Shown here: positions 8,998 to 17,706 of the stretch, one piece after another | Layout of the letters: each line of letters opens with the position of its first letter | Numbering within the stretch: the first letter of the stretch is position 1 | Assembly (NCBI GenBank): GCA_945898105.1 | Contig: CAMDHL010000003.1 | Coordinates: 1-23,640, forward strand | Direction: 5' to 3' | Source of the DNA: Comamonas sp. lk | Lineage (GTDB): Bacteria > Pseudomonadota > Gammaproteobacteria > Burkholderiales > Burkholderiaceae_C | DNA length: 23,640 nucleotides | The notes under the pieces: model-generated | What the model saw: only the letters and a program-made list of their open reading frames with translations | Databases searched by the model: none | Told to the model about the DNA's origin: nothing | Program-made: the position numbers and the translations under genes

Positions 8998-9043
8998 GCC
9001 GCCATGACTTTGATGGTCATTGATCGAATTGGCGCATGGCGGC
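8998..9043. repeat. Inverted repeat between tsf and pyrH
   Basis: GCCGCCATG (8998-9006) is the exact reverse complement of CATGGCGGC (9035-9043), 28 bases apart. A second, competing hairpin ATGAC-N7-GTCAT (9004-9020) overlaps the left arm. No U-tract follows, so it is not a standard terminator. It lies just upstream of or within the likely pyrH promoter region. Confidence 0.6.
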
Positions 9044-9056
9044 GCCACAATACTTT
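9029..9056 (+). promoter_or_regulatory. Weak candidate pyrH promoter
   Basis: TTGGCG (9029-9034) and TACTTT (9051-9056) are 16 bases apart; each matches the sigma-70 boxes at only four of six positions. It lies 27-54 bases upstream of the pyrH ATG and overlaps the inverted repeat. Confidence 0.3.
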
Positions 9057-9082
9057 ATAACCTGCCGCACCCGGATGCCGAT

Positions 9083-9805
9083 ATGACCCAGACCAAGCCC
9101 GCTTACAGTCGACTTTTGTTGAAGCTGTCCGGCGAAGCCTTGATGGGTGATGACCAATTTGGGATCAATCGGGATACGATTGTCCGCATGGTTGACGAAA
9201 TTGCAGACGTGACCCGTTTGGGCGTTCAGATTGCGGTAGTGATTGGAGGCGGAAATATTTTCCGTGGAGTCGCCGGCGGTTCGGTGGGCATGGACCGCGC
9301 AACTGCTGATTACATGGGCATGCTGGCCACCGTGATGAATGCCTTGGCACTGGGCGACACCATGAACAAAGCAGGTCTGACTGCGCGTGTCATGTCTGCC
9401 ATTGGTATTGAACAAGTGGTCGAACCCTATGTCAGACCCAAAGCCCTGCAATATTTGGAAGAAGGCAAGGTGGTGATTTTTGCCGCTGGAACCGGTAATC
9501 CATTTTTCACCACCGATACCGCTGCCGCCCTGCGTGGTGCTGAAATAGGAGCACAAATTGTGCTAAAAGCCACTAAAGTGGACGGCGTTTATGACGCGGA
9601 TCCGAAGAAGGTGCCAGGCGCCAAGCGCTACGCTAGTCTGACCTTTGACAGTGCAATGCAGCAAAATCTTGGGATCATGGACGCAGCGGCTTTTGCCCTG
9701 TGCCGGGACCAAAAGTTGCCCATCAAAGTCTTTTCTATCTTCAAGCACGGCGCCCTTAAGCGCGTGGTCATGGGCGAGGACGAGGGCACGCTGGTGCATG
9801 TTTGA
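9083..9805 (+). CDS. pyrH: UMP kinase
   Basis: PyrH phosphorylates UMP to UDP with ATP in pyrimidine synthesis and is a hexamer of the amino-acid-kinase fold. The 240 residues match the family length. Motifs seen are [10 protein letters not shown] (11-20), IGGGNIFRG (54-62), the UMP-site block [20 protein letters not shown] (71-90), [18 protein letters not shown] and [14 protein letters not shown] chose the ATG at 9083 because [19 protein letters not shown] matches the family start. An in-frame start at 9020 would add 21 unrelated residues. frr follows after 18 bases. Confidence 0.98.
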   Translation: MTQTKPAYSRLLLKLSGEALMGDDQFGINRDTIVRMVDEIADVTRLGVQIAVVIGGGNIFRGVAGGSVGMDRATADYMGMLATVMNALALGDTMNKAGLTARVMSAIGIEQVVEPYVRPKALQYLEEGKVVIFAAGTGNPFFTTDTAAALRGAEIGAQIVLKATKVDGVYDADPKKVPGAKRYASLTFDSAMQQNLGIMDAAAFALCRDQKLPIKVFSIFKHGALKRVVMGEDEGTLVHV

Positions 9806-9823
9806 ATTATTGGAGTGTTGAAT

Positions 9824-10384
9824 ATGACGATCGCAGACATCCGAGGCCATATGGAAGGCAAGATGGACCAGTCCATCGCCAATTTCAAAAATACCTTGAC
9901 CAAGGTGCGAACCGGGCGAGCCAATCCGGCCTTGCTTGATACGGTTCATGTGGAGTATTACGGTTCCATGGTGCCCCTGAGTCAGGTAGCCAACCTCAAT
10001 TTGATTGATGCACGCACGATTGGCATCCAGCCCTGGGAAAAGGGCATGGGTGCGAAGATTGAAAAAGCGATTCGCGAGAGCGACCTGGGTTTGAACCCGG
10101 CTTCAATGGGAGACTTGATCCGCGTGCCCATGCCGATGATGACTGAGGAGCGCCGCAAGGAATTGACCAAAGTGGTTAGAAGCGAGGGCGAGAACGCCAA
10201 AATTGCGATACGTAATTTGCGCCGTGAAGCCAATGACGCGGTCAAGAAGCTCGAGAAAGACAAAGTGGTGTCCGAAGATGAGCAAAAGCGTTCCGAGGCG
10301 GACATCCAGAAATTGACAGACCGCTACATCGCAGAAGTCGATAAGTTAGTGGCCGCCAAAGAGCAAGAAATAATGGCCGTTTAG
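9824..10384 (+). CDS. frr: Ribosome recycling factor
   Basis: RRF, with EF-G, splits the post-termination ribosome. The 186 residues are typical: a triple-helix bundle with [13 protein letters not shown], the domain II strand region around [30 protein letters not shown], and the helix [20 protein letters not shown]. The ATG at 9824 is preferred over the in-frame GTG at 9815 because GGAG (9812-9815) lies 8 bases before the ATG and overlaps the GTG. In most relatives uppS follows here; in this window it does not. Confidence 0.98.
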   Translation: MTIADIRGHMEGKMDQSIANFKNTLTKVRTGRANPALLDTVHVEYYGSMVPLSQVANLNLIDARTIGIQPWEKGMGAKIEKAIRESDLGLNPASMGDLIRVPMPMMTEERRKELTKVVRSEGENAKIAIRNLRREANDAVKKLEKDKVVSEDEQKRSEADIQKLTDRYIAEVDKLVAAKEQEIMAV

Positions 10385-10484
10385 GCCTGGCAACGATGAC
10401 TAAAGAGGCGCTTGCAAATGATTTTTAAAGCGCCCATGTTCGCTGCAGCGTCTGCGCCGTGAGGTTTTCCGAGCGCGCCAAGCC
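10385..10484. other. frr-cdsA gap lacking uppS; inverted repeat
   Basis: Only 100 bases separate frr from cdsA, too short for uppS (about 250 codons). An inverted repeat GGCGCTT (10407-10413) and AAGCGCC (10428-10434) lies in it with no downstream U-tract. The cdsA frame is open back to 10422 but has no start codon and shows no UppS-like residues. Confidence 0.7.
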
Positions 10485-11330
10485 ATGCTGAAGCAACGAA
10501 TACTCACCGCAATAGTGCTTTTGGCCTTTTTAGTGCCAGCCGTTATGGCCGATGACCCTAGCGCTTTTGTGCTGCTGAGCGCGGTACTTATTGCCGCCGC
10601 GGGCTGGGAGTGGTCTCGTCTTTGCGGGTGGCTGCCTTGGGCCTCCCTTATCGCTGGGGTGGCCTGTCTGCTGGCATGCTTGTTTTTCTGGTCATCAGGG
10701 GGTACGCAGCAACCTTTACCCCTGCTTTGGTTGATGATGAGTACGGTATGGGTGTTGACTGCCGCCGGCCTCCTAAAAGGGGGAGTTCCCCTATGGTTAC
10801 AGGTGCCGGCGCTTGTTCGGTGGCTGACCGGAATCATCGCCTTGTTTGCTGCATGGGTGGCGCTGGTTCAAGCGCGAGCCATGGGGATCAATTTTCTTTT
10901 TTCCATCTTTTTTCTTGTGTGGGGCGCGGATGTAGCCGCCTATTTCTGCGGGCGCCTTTGGGGAGGTCGATGGATCGGCCGCAAGCTGGCGGCGCAAATC
11001 AGTCCCGGGAAAACATGGGAGGGCGCATTGGGCGGTTTTGCCGTCGTCTTGCTGCTTACCTATGCGTGGCAGTACCTCGAGGCGAGTGGCCAATGGCTTG
11101 GTCCAAGCCTCTATGCCCGGTTGGCATTACATGGGCCGGTTTTTCTAGTGGTTTCGGTCGCATTTTTGACAACTATGAGCGTAGCCGGTGATTTGTTGGA
11201 ATCACTCTTTAAACGGGCCGCAGGTGTGAAGGACAGCAGCCAGTTATTGCCGGGCCACGGCGGTGTGCTAGACCGCATTGACGCTCTCTTGCCGGTGCTC
11301 CCATTGGCGATGTTATTGTGCGTTTTATAG
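10485..11330 (+). CDS. cdsA: Phosphatidate cytidylyltransferase
   Basis: CdsA makes CDP-diacylglycerol from phosphatidic acid and CTP at the inner membrane, the branch point for all phospholipids. The 281-residue protein is very hydrophobic with about eight membrane segments. It carries the conserved cytoplasmic motif ISPGKTWEGALGG and the C-terminal family signature (SVAGDLLESLFKR, then KDSSQLLPGHGGVLDRID). The ATG at 10485 has no close Shine-Dalgarno site; GAGG is about 20 bases upstream. dxr follows after 13 bases. Confidence 0.97.
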   Translation: MLKQRILTAIVLLAFLVPAVMADDPSAFVLLSAVLIAAAGWEWSRLCGWLPWASLIAGVACLLACLFFWSSGGTQQPLPLLWLMMSTVWVLTAAGLLKGGVPLWLQVPALVRWLTGIIALFAAWVALVQARAMGINFLFSIFFLVWGADVAAYFCGRLWGGRWIGRKLAAQISPGKTWEGALGGFAVVLLLTYAWQYLEASGQWLGPSLYARLALHGPVFLVVSVAFLTTMSVAGDLLESLFKRAAGVKDSSQLLPGHGGVLDRIDALLPVLPLAMLLCVL

Positions 11331-11343
11331 CGGAGTGGTAGCA

Positions 11344-12540
11344 ATGGAGTCCAAGATTCAATCCGTCAGCATCCTTGGTTCCACAGGGTCTATTGGCGTT
11401 AATACGCTGGACGTGATAGCGCGCCAGCCAGCGCGCTATCAGGTTTTTGCCTTAACAGCCCATAGTCGGGTCGACCTGATGACCGCCCAGTGTGTGCAAT
11501 TTAGGCCACGTTTTGCGGTAATGGTCAGTGAGCCGCATGGTCGTGAACTAAAGCGGGCGTTGTCTGAACTAAGTTTGCCAACCGAGGTTTTATGGGGCAG
11601 TGACGCCTTGGACCTGGTAGCGGCGCACGAGGATGTGACGACGGTCATGGCGGCCATTGTGGGGGCGGCCGGTTTGGCTTCGTGCATTGCCGCAGCATTG
11701 GCCGGCAAGCGTCTATTGCTTGCCAATAAAGAGGCCCTAGTGGTGGGAGGCGCCTTTTTCATGGATGCAGTTGCACGCGGTGGTGCCAGACTTTTGCCCA
11801 TTGACAGCGAGCATTCGGCCATCTTCCAGTCCTTGCCCGAAAACCCCCAGTCTTGGCCGACAGTTATTGACAAAATTATTCTCACAGCTTCAGGTGGTCC
11901 GTTTCGAACGCGTGACCCAGCCACGTTTGACCGCGTTAGCCCCGAGGAGGCTTGTGCCCATCCAAACTGGGTCATGGGGCGCAAAATCTCCGTCGACTCG
12001 GCGACGATGATGAATAAGGCGCTAGAGGTTATCGAGGCGAAGTTCCTATTTGGTGTGGACGCCGCTCGGATTGAGGTGCTGATTCATCCGCAAAGTGTGG
12101 TGCATTCGATGGTTCAATTTGTAGATCACTCGGTGGTGGCGCAACTCGGGACGCCCGACATGCGTGGCCCTATCGCCTACGGCCTGGCCTGGCCAAGCAG
12201 GCATGTTTCGGGGGCAAGCGCGCTGGATTTCGCCAACTTGTCGGCCTTAAGCTTTGAGCCGTTTTCAAGTGGCGGCCACCCACAGCGCTTTCCTGGCCTA
12301 GGACTGGCATGGGAAGCGCTTGCGGCTGTGCCTGGAACTACAGCCGTACTGAATGCTGCCAATGAAGTCGCTGTTGCTGCCTTTTTGGAGAAGAAAATCC
12401 GCTTCGACCAGATACATTTTGTCAATCTGGAGGCTCTGCAGCGTTTTGTACCGGTGCAGCCGGCTAATCTAGGAGACTTACTTGCTATTGATCAAGAGGC
12501 TCGCGGGCACGCGCGGGCAGCGATTGCGACATGGGCCTAA
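11344..12540 (+). CDS. dxr: 1-deoxy-D-xylulose 5-phosphate reductoisomerase
   Basis: Dxr converts DXP to MEP with NADPH, the first committed step of the MEP isoprenoid pathway. The 398 residues show the NADPH-binding GSTGSIGVNTLDV (12-24), ANKEALVVGG, metal ligands Asp154 and Glu156 in PIDSEHSAIFQ, the flexible-loop region ASGGPFRTR, and GRKISVDSATMMNKALEVIE with the further metal ligand. The ATG at 11344 has CGGAG about 8 bases upstream; a longer in-frame start at 11278 lies inside cdsA and is rejected. The usual downstream neighbour rseP is missing. Confidence 0.98.
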   Translation: MESKIQSVSILGSTGSIGVNTLDVIARQPARYQVFALTAHSRVDLMTAQCVQFRPRFAVMVSEPHGRELKRALSELSLPTEVLWGSDALDLVAAHEDVTTVMAAIVGAAGLASCIAAALAGKRLLLANKEALVVGGAFFMDAVARGGARLLPIDSEHSAIFQSLPENPQSWPTVIDKIILTASGGPFRTRDPATFDRVSPEEACAHPNWVMGRKISVDSATMMNKALEVIEAKFLFGVDAARIEVLIHPQSVVHSMVQFVDHSVVAQLGTPDMRGPIAYGLAWPSRHVSGASALDFANLSALSFEPFSSGGHPQRFPGLGLAWEALAAVPGTTAVLNAANEVAVAAFLEKKIRFDQIHFVNLEALQRFVPVQPANLGDLLAIDQEARGHARAAIATWA

Positions 12541-12594
12541 GTCGAACCCTTATCCCGCTATGATGTCGGACAGTTACCTTGGCGCCCGATCTGA

Positions 12595-12625
12595 ACCGTT
12601 GGGTAAAAGGAACGGTACCCTTTTT
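12595..12625 (+). promoter_or_regulatory. Two overlapping hairpins before bamA, attenuator-like
   Basis: ACCGTT (12595-12600) can pair with AACGGT (12611-12616). Alternatively GGGTA (12601-12605) can pair with TACCC (12616-12620), followed by TTTTT (12621-12625). The left arm of the second stem is in the loop of the first and they share base 12616, so the two would compete. The stems are short, so stability is modest. Confidence 0.4.
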
Positions 12626-12636
12626 GCTATTTGACT

Positions 12637-14937
12637 ATGCATCATCACTTCTTCTCTTTCATACGCTGTTTCGCCGCCTTGTTCTTGGTTTTAAGCAGTC
12701 AGTTAGCCTTCGCCATCAGTCCTTTTGTGGTCGAAGATATCCGCGTCGAGGGATTGCAACGCGTTGAGGCTGGAACGGTTTTCGCATCTTTGCCGGTTCG
12801 AGTTGGTGATACTTATTCTGATGACACTGCCGCCGCTTCCATTAAGTCGCTTTTTGGTTTAGGGCTTTTTAGCGACGTTCGAATCAGCGTGCAAGGATCG
12901 GTTCTCTTGGTATCTGTTGCTGAACGTCCAACCGTTGCAGAAGTAACTTTTAGTGGAACGAAAGAGTTTGACAAGGATGTACTGGTCAAGGCACTTAAAG
13001 AGGTTGGTCTAAGCGAGGGGCGCCCCTTTGATAAATCGCTATCGGATAAGGCGGAGCAAGAACTCAAACGACAATATATCAACCGAAGCATGTACGCTGC
13101 GGAGATAATTACCACCGTGACGCCCGTAGAGCGTAATCGTGTGAACTTGAGTTTCGCGGTCAGCGAAGGCGAGACGGCTAAGATCAAATCAATCAAAATC
13201 ATAGGTAATAAGGCGTTCTCGGAAAGTACCTTACTGGATCTTTTTGATTCCGATGCAGGCGGTTGGTTAAGTTGGTATACCAAGTCTGATCGTTATGCCC
13301 GCACTAAGCTCAATAGCGATGTCGAGACTCTGCGCGCTTACTACACGTCCCGCGGTTTCGTAGAGTTTTCGGTGGACTCTACGCAGGTGGCGATTTCCCC
13401 AAATAAGCAGGATATAAGTATCACGATCAACGTTACCGAAGGCGAGCGTTACGTTGTTTCTAAGGTTAGTTTGGAGGGTAATTTTCTTGAAAAAGAGGCC
13501 CAATTCCAATCACTTGTTGCGATTCGAGTGGGCGAGTCCTATAACGGCATGGACGTGAGTCAGACCACAAAGGCCTTCACTGATTTTTACGCCAACTTCG
13601 GCTATGCCTTCGCGCGCGTGGAAGCGCAAACAAAAATTGATCGCAGCACGAATCGGGTCGAGGTCACCCTTAAGTCGGACCCCTCTCGAAGGGTCTATGT
13701 CCGAAGAATAAATATTGCAGGGAACGACACAACGCGTGACGAGGTGGTACGCCGTGAATTTCGTCAAATGGAGTCGGCGTGGTATGACGGCGATAAAATT
13801 CGCGGCTCCCGTATCCGTATCGATCGACTTGGTTATTTCAAAGATGTATCGGTCGAGACCGCAGAAGTGCCAGGTTTCCCAGATCAGGCAGACCTTCAAG
13901 TAACCGTAGTGGAAAAGCCTACGGGCAGTCTTTCCTTGGGAGCTGGTTTTTCGAGTGCGGATGGATTAGGCCTGAGCTTAGGATTTAAGCAGGACAACGC
14001 CTTTGGCTCAGGAAATTCCATGGGAGTCGAGGTCAATACCAGCAAGCTCAATACCACTTACGTTTTGAGCACTACGGATCCTTATTTCACTCAGGACGGC
14101 GTGTCGCGTAGTTTGGATCTTTACTATAGGACCACCCGCCCATATGCTGACGTTAACAGCTACGCATTGAGAAACGTGGGAACGAGTGCGCGTTTTGGCA
14201 TCCCGTTTTCGGAAAGCGATACCATTTATTTAGGAGCCGGCTACGATCAAACGACCATCGTGCGGGGTACGTTTTTGCCCCCTGCCTATGAACTTTTTAC
14301 CAGTGATTTTGGTGGTGACACAGCCTCAGCGATACCCTTGACTGTAGGTTGGGGCCGTGATTCGCGTGACAGCGGATTGGTGCCAAGTTCGGGAAGGTTG
14401 CTGCGCACCAACGCTGAATGGAGCGTTGGGGGTGAGTTAACCTATGTGCGTGGTACAGCGCAGGTCCAGCAATTTTTCCCAGTAAATAAGCGGGTGACGT
14501 TGGCATTTAATGGTGAACTTAACCTTGGTACGCCCACCAATGGTAAGGTTTACCCTCTATTTAAAAATTATTATTCCGGTGGTATCGGCTCTGTTCGCGG
14601 ATTTGAACCGGGCAGCTTGACAACTGCACTGCAGCGCTCGCAGTTGGCAGTGGCTACGGGTGGCAATAAAAAGATGACTTTCAATTCAGAGGTTTTGTCG
14701 CCTTTGCCCGGTGGTGGAAATGATAGGACACTGCGTATGTTCGCTTTTTTTGATGCGGGCGGCATTTATGGGCCCGACGAAGATATCAGCTTAGGGGATT
14801 TGCGATCGTCCGTGGGTGTTGGTATCAGCTGGATTTCCCCCGTGGGCCCTTTGCGCTTGGCCTATGCCAAACCTCTAACTAGCTTCGATGGCGATAAAAT
14901 GCAATCACTGCAATTCACAATTGGGACCACCTTCTGA
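12637..14937 (+). CDS. bamA: BamA, outer membrane protein assembly factor
   Basis: BamA is the central Omp85 barrel of the BAM complex, inserting beta-barrel proteins into the outer membrane. The 766 residues start with a signal peptide (MHHHFFSFIRCFAALF..., cleavage likely after Ala26). Five POTRA domains span about 27-425 (first: VEDIRVEGLQRVEAGTVFAS), followed by the 16-strand barrel. The conserved loop-6 motif VRGF is at 653-656, and the protein ends in a beta-signal with terminal Phe (LQFTIGTTF). I prefer the ATG at 12637; an in-frame TTG at 12631 is possible. No Shine-Dalgarno site is close to either, which is odd for so highly expressed a gene. The stop overlaps the skp start by one base. 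Base composition is lower in GC than the flanking genes. Confidence 0.97.
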   Translation: MHHHFFSFIRCFAALFLVLSSQLAFAISPFVVEDIRVEGLQRVEAGTVFASLPVRVGDTYSDDTAAASIKSLFGLGLFSDVRISVQGSVLLVSVAERPTVAEVTFSGTKEFDKDVLVKALKEVGLSEGRPFDKSLSDKAEQELKRQYINRSMYAAEIITTVTPVERNRVNLSFAVSEGETAKIKSIKIIGNKAFSESTLLDLFDSDAGGWLSWYTKSDRYARTKLNSDVETLRAYYTSRGFVEFSVDSTQVAISPNKQDISITINVTEGERYVVSKVSLEGNFLEKEAQFQSLVAIRVGESYNGMDVSQTTKAFTDFYANFGYAFARVEAQTKIDRSTNRVEVTLKSDPSRRVYVRRINIAGNDTTRDEVVRREFRQMESAWYDGDKIRGSRIRIDRLGYFKDVSVETAEVPGFPDQADLQVTVVEKPTGSLSLGAGFSSADGLGLSLGFKQDNAFGSGNSMGVEVNTSKLNTTYVLSTTDPYFTQDGVSRSLDLYYRTTRPYADVNSYALRNVGTSARFGIPFSESDTIYLGAGYDQTTIVRGTFLPPAYELFTSDFGGDTASAIPLTVGWGRDSRDSGLVPSSGRLLRTNAEWSVGGELTYVRGTAQVQQFFPVNKRVTLAFNGELNLGTPTNGKVYPLFKNYYSGGIGSVRGFEPGSLTTALQRSQLAVATGGNKKMTFNSEVLSPLPGGGNDRTLRMFAFFDAGGIYGPDEDISLGDLRSSVGVGISWISPVGPLRLAYAKPLTSFDGDKMQSLQFTIGTTF

Positions 14938-15449
14938 TGAAATTCACATATCAAATCCTTGTTTTCGCGCTGCTTTCGGGTGGTTTTTTATCTTCTGCTT
15001 CGGCGCAAGAATCTAGACTTGCCTATATAAATACCCAGCGCATAACCACCGAATCTGCGATTGCCAAGGCAGCACAAACTAAGTTAGAGCAGGAGTTTTC
15101 AAAGCGTGGCAAGGAACTGGCGGACCTGCAGCAGGCCTTGAAGACCTTTAGCGAAAAGTTTGACCGCGACGCCCCGACGCTCACCGAGTCGCAGCGGGTG
15201 GCGCGGCAAAAAGAAGGTGCGGAGCTGAACCGAGATTTGCAGCGTAAGCAACGTGAGTATCAGGAAGACCTCAATGGCCGGCGGAATGAAGAATTGCAGC
15301 AAGTGCTTGAAAAGGCCAACAAGGCGGTACGTAAAGTTGCCGATGACGAAAAATACGATTTAGTAGTTCAGGAAGTGGTCTACAGCAACGGGCGCCATGA
15401 CATTACAGACAAAGTGCTGAAGCTCTTGAATACACCGGGCGCCAAGTAA
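14937..15449 (+). CDS. skp: Skp/OmpH family periplasmic chaperone
   Basis: Skp holds unfolded outer-membrane proteins in the periplasm on their way to BamA. The 170 residues have a signal peptide (cleavage after Ala23, SASA|QES). A short N-terminal strand SRLAYINTQRI follows, then a long Lys/Glu/Gln-rich coiled-coil helical region (about 45-135), and a C-terminal strand (YDLVVQEVVYSN) that completes the trimer body. It starts at the ATG overlapping the bamA stop (TGATG), so translation is probably coupled. lpxD follows after 20 bases. Confidence 0.96.
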   Translation: MKFTYQILVFALLSGGFLSSASAQESRLAYINTQRITTESAIAKAAQTKLEQEFSKRGKELADLQQALKTFSEKFDRDAPTLTESQRVARQKEGAELNRDLQRKQREYQEDLNGRRNEELQQVLEKANKAVRKVADDEKYDLVVQEVVYSNGRHDITDKVLKLLNTPGAK

Positions 15450-15469
15450 GCTGGAACGCTCGTACTTGA

Positions 15470-16462
15470 GTGCCTGACATACGCCTGCACGACATCATTG
15501 CAGCACTCGGAGGCGAGCTGCACGGGGATGGCAACACGCTAATTAAGGCCTTGTCCCCTTTGGAAAGCGCTGGCCCTGGGGCGCTCAGTTTCGTCAGCCA
15601 CCCTAAATATCGGCAAGGACTAGCGCTGTCCAGCGCCGCGTGCGTTATTGTTCCCCCTGATCTTAAAGATACCGCGATGCTGCGGGGAGCCTGTATTGTT
15701 TCCGATGCTCCCTATCTCTATTTTGCGCGCCTCACACAATGGTGGCGTAAGGCTCTTGATGCGCAGCGTGAACCGCCCATTACCCAGGGCGGCGTGCACC
15801 CCAGTGCAGTGGTCGATGCTCTTGCCTTTATTCATCCTAGTGCAACTGTCGGGCCATTGTGCGTCGTCGAGCGTGGCGCGCGGATTGGCGCTAACACGCA
15901 CCTGCGCTCTAGGGTGACGGTGGGTGAATACTGCACCATCGGCCAAAGCTGCCTGGTGCATTCGGGCGTGGTGATTGGCGCTGACGGTTTCGGCTTTGCG
16001 CCGGACGGAGATCGCTGGGAAAAAATTGAGCAATTGGGTGCGGTTTCTATTGGCGACGATGTGGAAATCGGCGCCAATACCTGCGTCGATCGCGGCGCCC
16101 TGCAAGACACGGTGATCGAAGATGGTGTGAAACTGGACAATCTGATTCAGGTCGGGCATAACGTGCGCATCGGGCGTAACACAGCTATTGCAGGCTGCGC
16201 GGGTATTGCCGGAAGTGCGGTCATTGGTCCGCAATGCACGATTGGCGGTGGAGCGATTGTGCTGGGGCATTTGGAAATCGCAGCCCACGTGCATGTTTCG
16301 GCCGGCACTTTAGTCACCAAGTCAATTAGTAAGCCTGGGCATTACACCGGCATTTTTCCGCTCGATGAAAATGCCAATTGGGAGCGTAATGCTGCCTCGC
16401 TGAAACAATTGCATCGCCTACGCGAGCGCATAAAACTACTCGAAAGTGAGCTCAAGAAATGA
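15470..16462 (+). CDS. lpxD: UDP-3-O-(3-hydroxyacyl)glucosamine N-acyltransferase
   Basis: LpxD adds the N-linked hydroxyacyl chain in lipid A synthesis, third step. The 330 residues comprise an N-terminal uridine-binding domain (about 1-100; [14 protein letters not shown]), a left-handed beta-helix of hexapeptide repeats (about 110-290), and a C-terminal helix ([20 protein letters not shown]). ADGFGF (171-176) and His230 in VGHNV, the likely catalytic base, are present. The start is a GTG at 15470 with only a weak GGA 15 bases upstream; no ATG gives a full-length protein. It overlaps fabZ by four bases (ATGA). Confidence 0.97.
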   Translation: MPDIRLHDIIAALGGELHGDGNTLIKALSPLESAGPGALSFVSHPKYRQGLALSSAACVIVPPDLKDTAMLRGACIVSDAPYLYFARLTQWWRKALDAQREPPITQGGVHPSAVVDALAFIHPSATVGPLCVVERGARIGANTHLRSRVTVGEYCTIGQSCLVHSGVVIGADGFGFAPDGDRWEKIEQLGAVSIGDDVEIGANTCVDRGALQDTVIEDGVKLDNLIQVGHNVRIGRNTAIAGCAGIAGSAVIGPQCTIGGGAIVLGHLEIAAHVHVSAGTLVTKSISKPGHYTGIFPLDENANWERNAASLKQLHRLRERIKLLESELKK

Positions 16463-16908
16463 TGGACATCCACCAGATACTTAAACAATTGCCGCACCGC
16501 TACCCATTTCTGATGGTCGATCGCGTGTTGGAAATCGATAAGGGCAAGACCATCAAAGCCTTGAAGAATGTGACTATCAATGAACCCTTCTTCGAGGGGC
16601 ACTTCCCGCACCGACCGGTGATGCCCGGCGTGCTGATGCTCGAAGCGCTAGCGCAGGCCGCAGCTTTGCTGGCTTTCGATGCGCTGGACGCTTCGCCTGA
16701 CGACCAATCGGTTTATTACTTTGCTGGGATTGACAGTGCGCGTTTTAAGCGCCCGGTTGAACCGGGCGACCAACTACTTCTGGAAGTCGAATTACTGCGT
16801 ATGAAAGCCGGAATTTTTAAGTTCAAGACCCGCGCTAGTGTGGCCGGTGAGACGGCGGTAGAGGCCGAACTGACCTGTGCCATGCGCACCATTGCACCCA
16901 AGGATTGA
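16459..16908 (+). CDS. fabZ: (3R)-hydroxyacyl-ACP dehydratase
   Basis: FabZ dehydrates 3-hydroxyacyl-ACP in fatty acid elongation and competes with LpxA and LpxD for the same hydroxyacyl-ACP pool. The 149-residue hot-dog-fold protein has the [15 protein letters not shown] opening and the active-site block [20 protein letters not shown] with catalytic His48 and Glu62. The ATG is inside the lpxD end (ATGA overlap), so the two are probably translationally coupled. lpxA begins one base after its stop. Confidence 0.98.
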   Translation: MMDIHQILKQLPHRYPFLMVDRVLEIDKGKTIKALKNVTINEPFFEGHFPHRPVMPGVLMLEALAQAAALLAFDALDASPDDQSVYYFAGIDSARFKRPVEPGDQLLLEVELLRMKAGIFKFKTRASVAGETAVEAELTCAMRTIAPKD

Positions 16909-16909
16909 T

Positions 16910-17704
16910 ATGAGTGGTATTCATCCCACCGCCTTGGTAGATGCGGGCGCTGAGCTTGACTCGGATGTAACGGTTGGCCCTTACACGGTGATCGGTCCGC
17001 ATGTTCGGATCGGCTCTGGCACAAGCATCGGACCGCATTGCGTCATTGAAGGGCACACCACCATTGGCCGAGACAACCGAATATTTCAGTTCAACTCGCT
17101 AGGCGCTATCCCGCAGGACAAGAAATACGGCGGCGAGCCTTGCGAGTTGATGATCGGCGACCGCAATACCATTCGTGAATTTTGTACCTTCAATATCGGT
17201 TCGCCCGGCGACTCAGGTGTCACCCGCGTCGGTGATGACAACTGGATCATGGCCTATGTTCACCTTGCGCACGACTGTCAGGTCGGCAACAACACCATAT
17301 TTGCAAATAATTCGCAGCTGGCAGGGCACGTTCACGTCGGCGACTGGGTGATATTGGGTGGCTTCACGGTAGTTCACCAATTTGTCCGTTTGGGTGCCCA
17401 TAGCATGACGGCTATGTGTTCGCTGCTATTTGCGGATTTACCGCCCTTTGTGATGTGTCAAGGTCAGCCCGCTGCTGCGCGTTCTATGAATTACGAAGGA
17501 TTGCGCAGGCGTGGCTTCTCGCCAGAGCGCATAGCTGGCGTCAAGGCGATGCACAAGGCTCTATACCGTCAGGATCTAAGCCTGGAGGCGGCGCAGACGC
17601 AGATTGAAAGCATCCGCGACGCGCAGCCCCAATGCGAGCCGGACGTACGCATGATGAATGACTTCCTCAAGCAGACCAATGCCCAGCGCGGCATTGTTCG
17701 CTGA
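16910..17704 (+). CDS. lpxA: UDP-N-acetylglucosamine acyltransferase
   Basis: LpxA transfers the first hydroxyacyl chain to UDP-GlcNAc, the first step of lipid A synthesis. The 264 residues are mostly hexapeptide repeats forming a left-handed beta-helix (about 3-190), with catalytic His121 in the HLAHDCQVG motif. A C-terminal helical domain follows (about 195-264). I chose the ATG at 16910, one base after the fabZ stop, because [11 protein letters not shown] matches the family start. An earlier in-frame ATG at 16877 lies inside fabZ. AAGGAT lies about 5 bases upstream. Confidence 0.98.
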   Translation: MSGIHPTALVDAGAELDSDVTVGPYTVIGPHVRIGSGTSIGPHCVIEGHTTIGRDNRIFQFNSLGAIPQDKKYGGEPCELMIGDRNTIREFCTFNIGSPGDSGVTRVGDDNWIMAYVHLAHDCQVGNNTIFANNSQLAGHVHVGDWVILGGFTVVHQFVRLGAHSMTAMCSLLFADLPPFVMCQGQPAAARSMNYEGLRRRGFSPERIAGVKAMHKALYRQDLSLEAAQTQIESIRDAQPQCEPDVRMMNDFLKQTNAQRGIVR

Positions 17705-17706
17705 CC

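Noticed and set aside
9020..9082. Longer start for pyrH
   Set aside because: The extra 21 residues do not resemble UMP kinases and overlap the inverted repeat and candidate promoter.
10422..10484. Open frame joined to cdsA, considered as a uppS remnant
   Set aside because: The residues (LKRPCSLQRLRREVFRARQA) do not match the UppS C-terminus as I know it, and there is no start codon.
15620..16294. 224-residue open frame antisense to lpxD
   Set aside because: Shadow of the hexapeptide-repeat coding sequence; composition is atypical (His, Asn and Arg rich) and without motifs.
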